Part shown: one piece after another, positions 60,468 through 64,000 of the stretch
How positions within the stretch are numbered: position 1 is the stretch's first letter
Layout of the letters: each line of letters starts with the position of its first letter
Assembly (NCBI GenBank): GCA_050633105.1
Contig: JBOEFW010000024.1
Coordinates: 1-64,000 of the forward strand
Reading direction: 5' to 3'
DNA: 64,000 bases
Origin: Aureispira sp050633105
GTDB lineage: Bacteria > Bacteroidota > Bacteroidia > Chitinophagales > Saprospiraceae
The notes under the pieces: generated by a model
What the model saw: only the letters and a program-made list of their open reading frames with translations
What the model was told of the DNA's origin: nothing
Database searches by the model: none
Position numbers and translations under genes: made by a program

Positions 60468-62747
60468 ATGACATTTGATATAGATATGATCAAGAAGCAC
60501 TATGCTTCTTTACCTTCAAAGATTCAAGCGGCACGCGAGCAATTGCAACGCCCTTTGACGCTTTCTGAAAAAATTCTATTTGCTCACTTACACGAAGATT
60601 CTCCAATCGCTGATTTCAAGCGTGGAGATGATTACGTATTTTTTGCTCCTGACCGTGTGGCCATGCAAGATGCAACCGCTCAAATGGCGTTGCTGCAATT
60701 TATGATGGCAGGCAAAAATAAAGTAGCAGTTCCTTCTACTGTACACTGTGACCACTTGATTCAAGCAAAAGTAGGCGCAGACAAAGATTTAGAGCGCGCT
60801 TTTGATAATAACAAGGAAGTGTATGACTTTTTAAGCTCTGTTTCTGACAAATATGGTGTTGGTTTCTGGAAACCAGGAGCGGGTATTATTCACCAAATTG
60901 TCCTAGAAAACTACGCTTTCCCAGGTGGAATGATGATCGGAACCGATTCTCATACCGTGAATGCAGGTGGTTTGGGTATGGTTGCTATCGGAATTGGTGG
61001 CGCGGATGCTGTTGATGTAATGGCAGGCTTACCTTGGGAACTTAAAATGCCTAAATTTATCGGTATTAAATTGACGGGTAAATTGAATGGTTGGACCTCT
61101 CCCAAAGATGTTATCTTAAAAGTAGCGGGTATCATTGGTGCTAAAGGTGGTACTGGGTACATTGTAGAATACTTTGGAGAAGGAGCCGAGAGCATGTCTT
61201 GTACAGGTAAAGGTACTATCTGTAACATGGGAGCCGAGATTGGTGCAACAACCTCTACTTTTGGTTATGACGATTCTATGGGACGTTACTTAGCGTCTAC
61301 AGGTCGTGCTGACGTAACAGCATTAGCGAATGAAATAAAAGAACACTTGACAGGAGATGCAGAAGTATATGCAGATCCTGAGAAATACTTCGACCAAGTG
61401 ATCGAAATAGACTTAAATACACTAGAGCCACATTTGAACGGTCCATTTACACCAGACCGCGCTTGGCCTATTTCTGAGTTTGCGCAAGCAGTAAAAGACA
61501 ATGATTTTCCTAGTGTTTTATCTGTAGGATTGATCGGATCTTGTACCAACTCTTCTTATGAAGATTTAGCGCGTGCAGCTTCTATCGCTCGTCAAGCAGA
61601 TGAGAAAGGATTAAAATCTAAAGCAGAATTTACTATTACACCAGGATCAGAATTGGTGCGTTTTACAACAGAGCGCGATGGTATTTTGGATGATTTTGAG
61701 AAAATTGGCGGTGTTGTATTAGCCAATGCTTGTGGTCCTTGTATAGGTATGTGGGATCGCATGGGCGCAGAGAAAAAAGAGAAAAACGCCATCATTCACT
61801 CCTTCAACCGTAACTTTGCAAAACGTGCAGATGGTAACCCCAATACACAAGCATTTGTAGGGTCCCCTGAGTTGGTTACAGCAATGACTATTGCAGGAGA
61901 TATGACGTTTAATCCCTTGAAGGATACTTTAACCAATGCTAACGGAGAGCAAGTAAAATTTGATCCTCCAACTGGTTATGAATTGCCTCCTAATGGATTT
62001 GATGTAAAAGATGCTGGATACGATGCTCCTGCAGAAGATGGTTCTGGAATCAATGTTGTTGTAGCGCCTGATTCTAAGCGGCTACAATTATTGACACCTT
62101 TCAAACCATTGACACAAGACCAATTGATGGGTATGCGTACCTTAATCAAAGCAAAAGGAAAATGTACAACGGATCACATTTCTATGGCTGGTCCTTGGTT
62201 GACTTACCGTGGTCACCTAGAGAACATTTCTCAAAACTGTTACATTGGCGCCGTTAACTACTTTAGTGAGGAAACGAACAATGTAGCCCATTATGCAAAT
62301 GAAACAGCAGCACCTGTTTTTCTTCCTGTCCCTGAATCCGCACTTAAATATCAAGCAGCTGGAATTGGTACAGTAGTATTTGGAGAAGACAACTTGGGAG
62401 AAGGATCTTCTAGAGAACATGCCGCAATGGAGCCTCGTTTTGTAGGAGTAAAAGCAGTGATTGTAAAATCATTTGCTCGTATTCACGAAACCAACTTGAA
62501 AAAACAAGGTATGTTAGCCTTGACTTTTGTAAATCCTGCTGATTACGAAAAAGTACGCCAAGATGATATCGTTGATTTGTTAGGTTTTGATGCTTTTGAA
62601 GCAGGAAAGAACTTGACGATTCAGTTGCGCCATGCAGATGGTACGCAAGAATCTTTTGAAGTAGCACACTCGTATAATACTGCTCAGATTGAATGGGTTA
62701 ACGAAGGTTCTGCGTTGAACAAAATTCGTAAAGATCAAGGGTTGTAG
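60468..62747 (+). CDS. Aconitate hydratase, mitochondrial type
   Basis: The protein has 759 residues. Iron-sulfur ligands are Cys359 (LIGSCTNSSYED) and Cys422/Cys425 (ACGPCIGMW), nearly the same numbering as mammalian mitochondrial aconitase, which suggests close family membership. GTDSHTVNAGGLGM and, in the swivelling domain, FGEDNLGEGSSREHAAM are conserved. It isomerises citrate to isocitrate in the TCA cycle. A strong terminator follows, so it is probably monocistronic. Confidence 0.95.
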   Translation: MTFDIDMIKKHYASLPSKIQAAREQLQRPLTLSEKILFAHLHEDSPIADFKRGDDYVFFAPDRVAMQDATAQMALLQFMMAGKNKVAVPSTVHCDHLIQAKVGADKDLERAFDNNKEVYDFLSSVSDKYGVGFWKPGAGIIHQIVLENYAFPGGMMIGTDSHTVNAGGLGMVAIGIGGADAVDVMAGLPWELKMPKFIGIKLTGKLNGWTSPKDVILKVAGIIGAKGGTGYIVEYFGEGAESMSCTGKGTICNMGAEIGATTSTFGYDDSMGRYLASTGRADVTALANEIKEHLTGDAEVYADPEKYFDQVIEIDLNTLEPHLNGPFTPDRAWPISEFAQAVKDNDFPSVLSVGLIGSCTNSSYEDLARAASIARQADEKGLKSKAEFTITPGSELVRFTTERDGILDDFEKIGGVVLANACGPCIGMWDRMGAEKKEKNAIIHSFNRNFAKRADGNPNTQAFVGSPELVTAMTIAGDMTFNPLKDTLTNANGEQVKFDPPTGYELPPNGFDVKDAGYDAPAEDGSGINVVVAPDSKRLQLLTPFKPLTQDQLMGMRTLIKAKGKCTTDHISMAGPWLTYRGHLENISQNCYIGAVNYFSEETNNVAHYANETAAPVFLPVPESALKYQAAGIGTVVFGEDNLGEGSSREHAAMEPRFVGVKAVIVKSFARIHETNLKKQGMLALTFVNPADYEKVRQDDIVDLLGFDAFEAGKNLTIQLRHADGTQESFEVAHSYNTAQIEWVNEGSALNKIRKDQGL

Positions 62748-62776
62748 ATCAACTAAGATTTGAAACAATAAAGAGT

Positions 62777-62812
62777 AAAGCCTTCCCAATCTTGTATTGG
62801 GAAGGCTTTTTT
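62777..62812 (+). terminator. Terminator after aconitase
   Basis: AAGCCTTCCCAAT (62778-62790) and ATTGGGAAGGCTT (62796-62808) form a perfect 13-bp stem with a 5-nt loop and a T-run. Confidence 0.9.
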
Positions 62813-63098
62813 GTATCTTGTAGTGATCCTCACCGTAATATTGGCGTGTTTTGTACGCCTACTTAAGTAGGTGAAGAAAAGTAATCACACCATAAAAAAT
62901 AGGATAGTTTTTACTAGTTCAAGGAGAAAAATACTCATGGAACGATCCGACTTATTTGATACCGTGTATCGAATAACCAGTCTTAACGGGCTAAGACGAG
63001 TCTTTTTGACGCTGCAATAGTAAAAAGTAGACATTTTTTAGTGTGATTTTTTTTAGAGACTACTTAATTATTTCTTATTCTCCATTCAAACAAAAAAT
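62813..63098. other. Intergenic region before the protease gene
   Basis: Under 300 nt. A small hairpin GTCTTA/TAAGAC (62980-62997) with a nearby T-run is the only structure; its role is unclear. Confidence 0.3.
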
Positions 63099-64000
63099 AT
63101 GTTAGGGCGATTTATTACAGGATTATTGATTTTTTTTATAACAACAAACAACAACCTTTATGCGCAATATGTTAGTGCCGTTAATAAGGTAGACGCAGAA
63201 GTTTGGTTAGAATTAGATCAAAAAAACGAAGTGGAATGCTTTATTTTATTCGAAGAACAAGCGATCACTACTACTACAAAGAGAACAACTAAAGAAGAGA
63301 AAGCAAGGGCTGTTTTTACGGCTTTGCGCCAAAAGGCACAGGAAACACAAGCGCCTATACTTAGTTTTTTGCAGCGAGAACAAGTTCCTTATCGCCCTTA
63401 TTATATTGTTAATGGAATTTGGATAAAAGCAAAACGTAGTGTGATTATGCAAGTAGCGGCCTATGATATGGTAGACCGAATCGCTCCTAATCCACGCATT
63501 AAGAATCCACTCCCAAAAGCTTCTTCAAGTACTATAACTAAAAGTGTAACAGCTACTTGGGGAATAGAACGTATTGAAGCGCATCAACTCTGGGCTCAAG
63601 GTATTAAAGGGGCAGGCGCTATTGTTGGAGGACAAGACACAGGATATGATTGGTTACATCCTGCTATTTCTGACCAGTATAGAGGCGATAGAGATGACCA
63701 TAATTATCACTGGCATGATGCTATTCATGGACAAATTAGCCCTGATACGACCAATCGATGTGGTTATGACAGCCCTGTTCCTTGTGATGACCATTCTCAT
63801 GGAACACATACAATGGGAACCATGGCAGGAGATGATGGCCTGGGCAATGAAATTGGCGTGGCTCCGCACTCTGAATGGATTGGTTGTAGAAACATGGAAA
63901 ATGGCTGGGGAACACCAGCGACTTATTTAGAGTGTTTTGAGTGGTTTTTAGCACCAACGGATACTAATAATTTAAACCCACAACCTAGTAAAGCACCCCA
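63099..64000 (+). CDS. Subtilisin-like (S8) serine protease, partial
   Basis: The frame starts at the ATG at 63099 and is open at the window end, giving the first 300 residues. A signal peptide (about 1-23, ending YAQ) is followed by a propeptide-like region (about 35-130). The catalytic Asp is Asp180 in GGQDTGYDW and the catalytic His is His234 in HSHGTHTMGT; the Ser lies beyond the window. GIERIEAHQLWAQGIKGAGAIV is the usual subtilase entry. It is a secreted protease; a C-terminal T9SS domain is possible but not visible. Confidence 0.9.
   Translation, partial: MLGRFITGLLIFFITTNNNLYAQYVSAVNKVDAEVWLELDQKNEVECFILFEEQAITTTTKRTTKEEKARAVFTALRQKAQETQAPILSFLQREQVPYRPYYIVNGIWIKAKRSVIMQVAAYDMVDRIAPNPRIKNPLPKASSSTITKSVTATWGIERIEAHQLWAQGIKGAGAIVGGQDTGYDWLHPAISDQYRGDRDDHNYHWHDAIHGQISPDTTNRCGYDSPVPCDDHSHGTHTMGTMAGDDGLGNEIGVAPHSEWIGCRNMENGWGTPATYLECFEWFLAPTDTNNLNPQPSKAP

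Noticed and set aside
1..64000. Search by eye for tRNA, rRNA, IS elements and integrases
   Set aside because: No TpsiC-type GTTCGAATCC motifs, transposase frames or terminal repeats with target duplications were recognised; a tRNAscan-type search would be decisive.

Overview
The window is a chromosomal piece of a Bacteroidota bacterium, moderately AT-rich (my impression is about 40% G+C). A member of the Saprospiraceae or a near relative is my best guess, but that is inference. The phylum call rests on several things in the sequence: a type IX secretion (T9SS) sorting domain, a TonB-dependent receptor with an N-terminal carboxypeptidase-regulatory-like domain, DUF5689, DUF3822 next to rsmD, a CcmD-family protein, and a promoter of the form TTTG-N20-TAnnTTTG ahead of the histidine operon. 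No rRNA or tRNA gene, CRISPR array, transposase or prophage block was seen. Two genes run off the window: a multiheme cytochrome c on the left and a subtilisin-like protease on the right.

Layout. 0-3.3 kb: cytochrome c and an FKBP lipoprotein, a GT39-like membrane glycosyltransferase and a small DUF4177-like protein. 3.3-10.5 kb: a secreted endonuclease/phosphatase divergent from a TonB receptor and a DUF5689 lipoprotein with three internal repeats, a likely scavenging locus. 10.6-18.2 kb: nitrilase-family hydrolase, HMG-CoA lyase, DUF3822-rsmD, CcmC/CcmD-type cytochrome c maturation, glutamate dehydrogenase. 18.4-21.3 kb: a compact operon of a thioredoxin-ApbE (FMN transferase) fusion, a DUF4266 lipoprotein and DUF3570, probably an envelope flavin/redox system of unsettled role. 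21.5-34.9 kb: T9SS cargo protein, hydroxyacyl-CoA dehydrogenase, sterol desaturase-like enzyme, TspO, M15 peptidase, LRR-FISUMP protein, GH113-like lipoprotein, TauE-like permease, GNAT and an ABC exporter half.

35.2-45.4 kb: ftsK, then a complete eight-gene histidine operon (hisG-D-C-B-H-A-F-IE, with hisB and hisIE fused). Between ftsK and hisG lie a promoter, a 38-codon ORF with four His codons, a hairpin over its stop codon and a strong intrinsic terminator. Together these look like a transcription-attenuation leader. 45.5-57.9 kb: a helical unknown, a SpoIIAA-like protein, a complete class I terpene synthase, a long AT-rich gap with two undetermined bases, a class D beta-lactamase-like lipoprotein with a DASS transporter, a long-chain acyl-CoA ligase, a VOC/AraC pair of unusually low G+C, and a TMTC-like membrane/TPR protein. 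58-64 kb: Sua5/YrdC, CCA-adding enzyme, aconitase and the partial protease.

The three loci most worth attention are the his leader, the Trx-ApbE/DUF4266/DUF3570 operon and the terpene synthase. Many gene ends carry clear hairpin terminators, and these help delimit transcription units.
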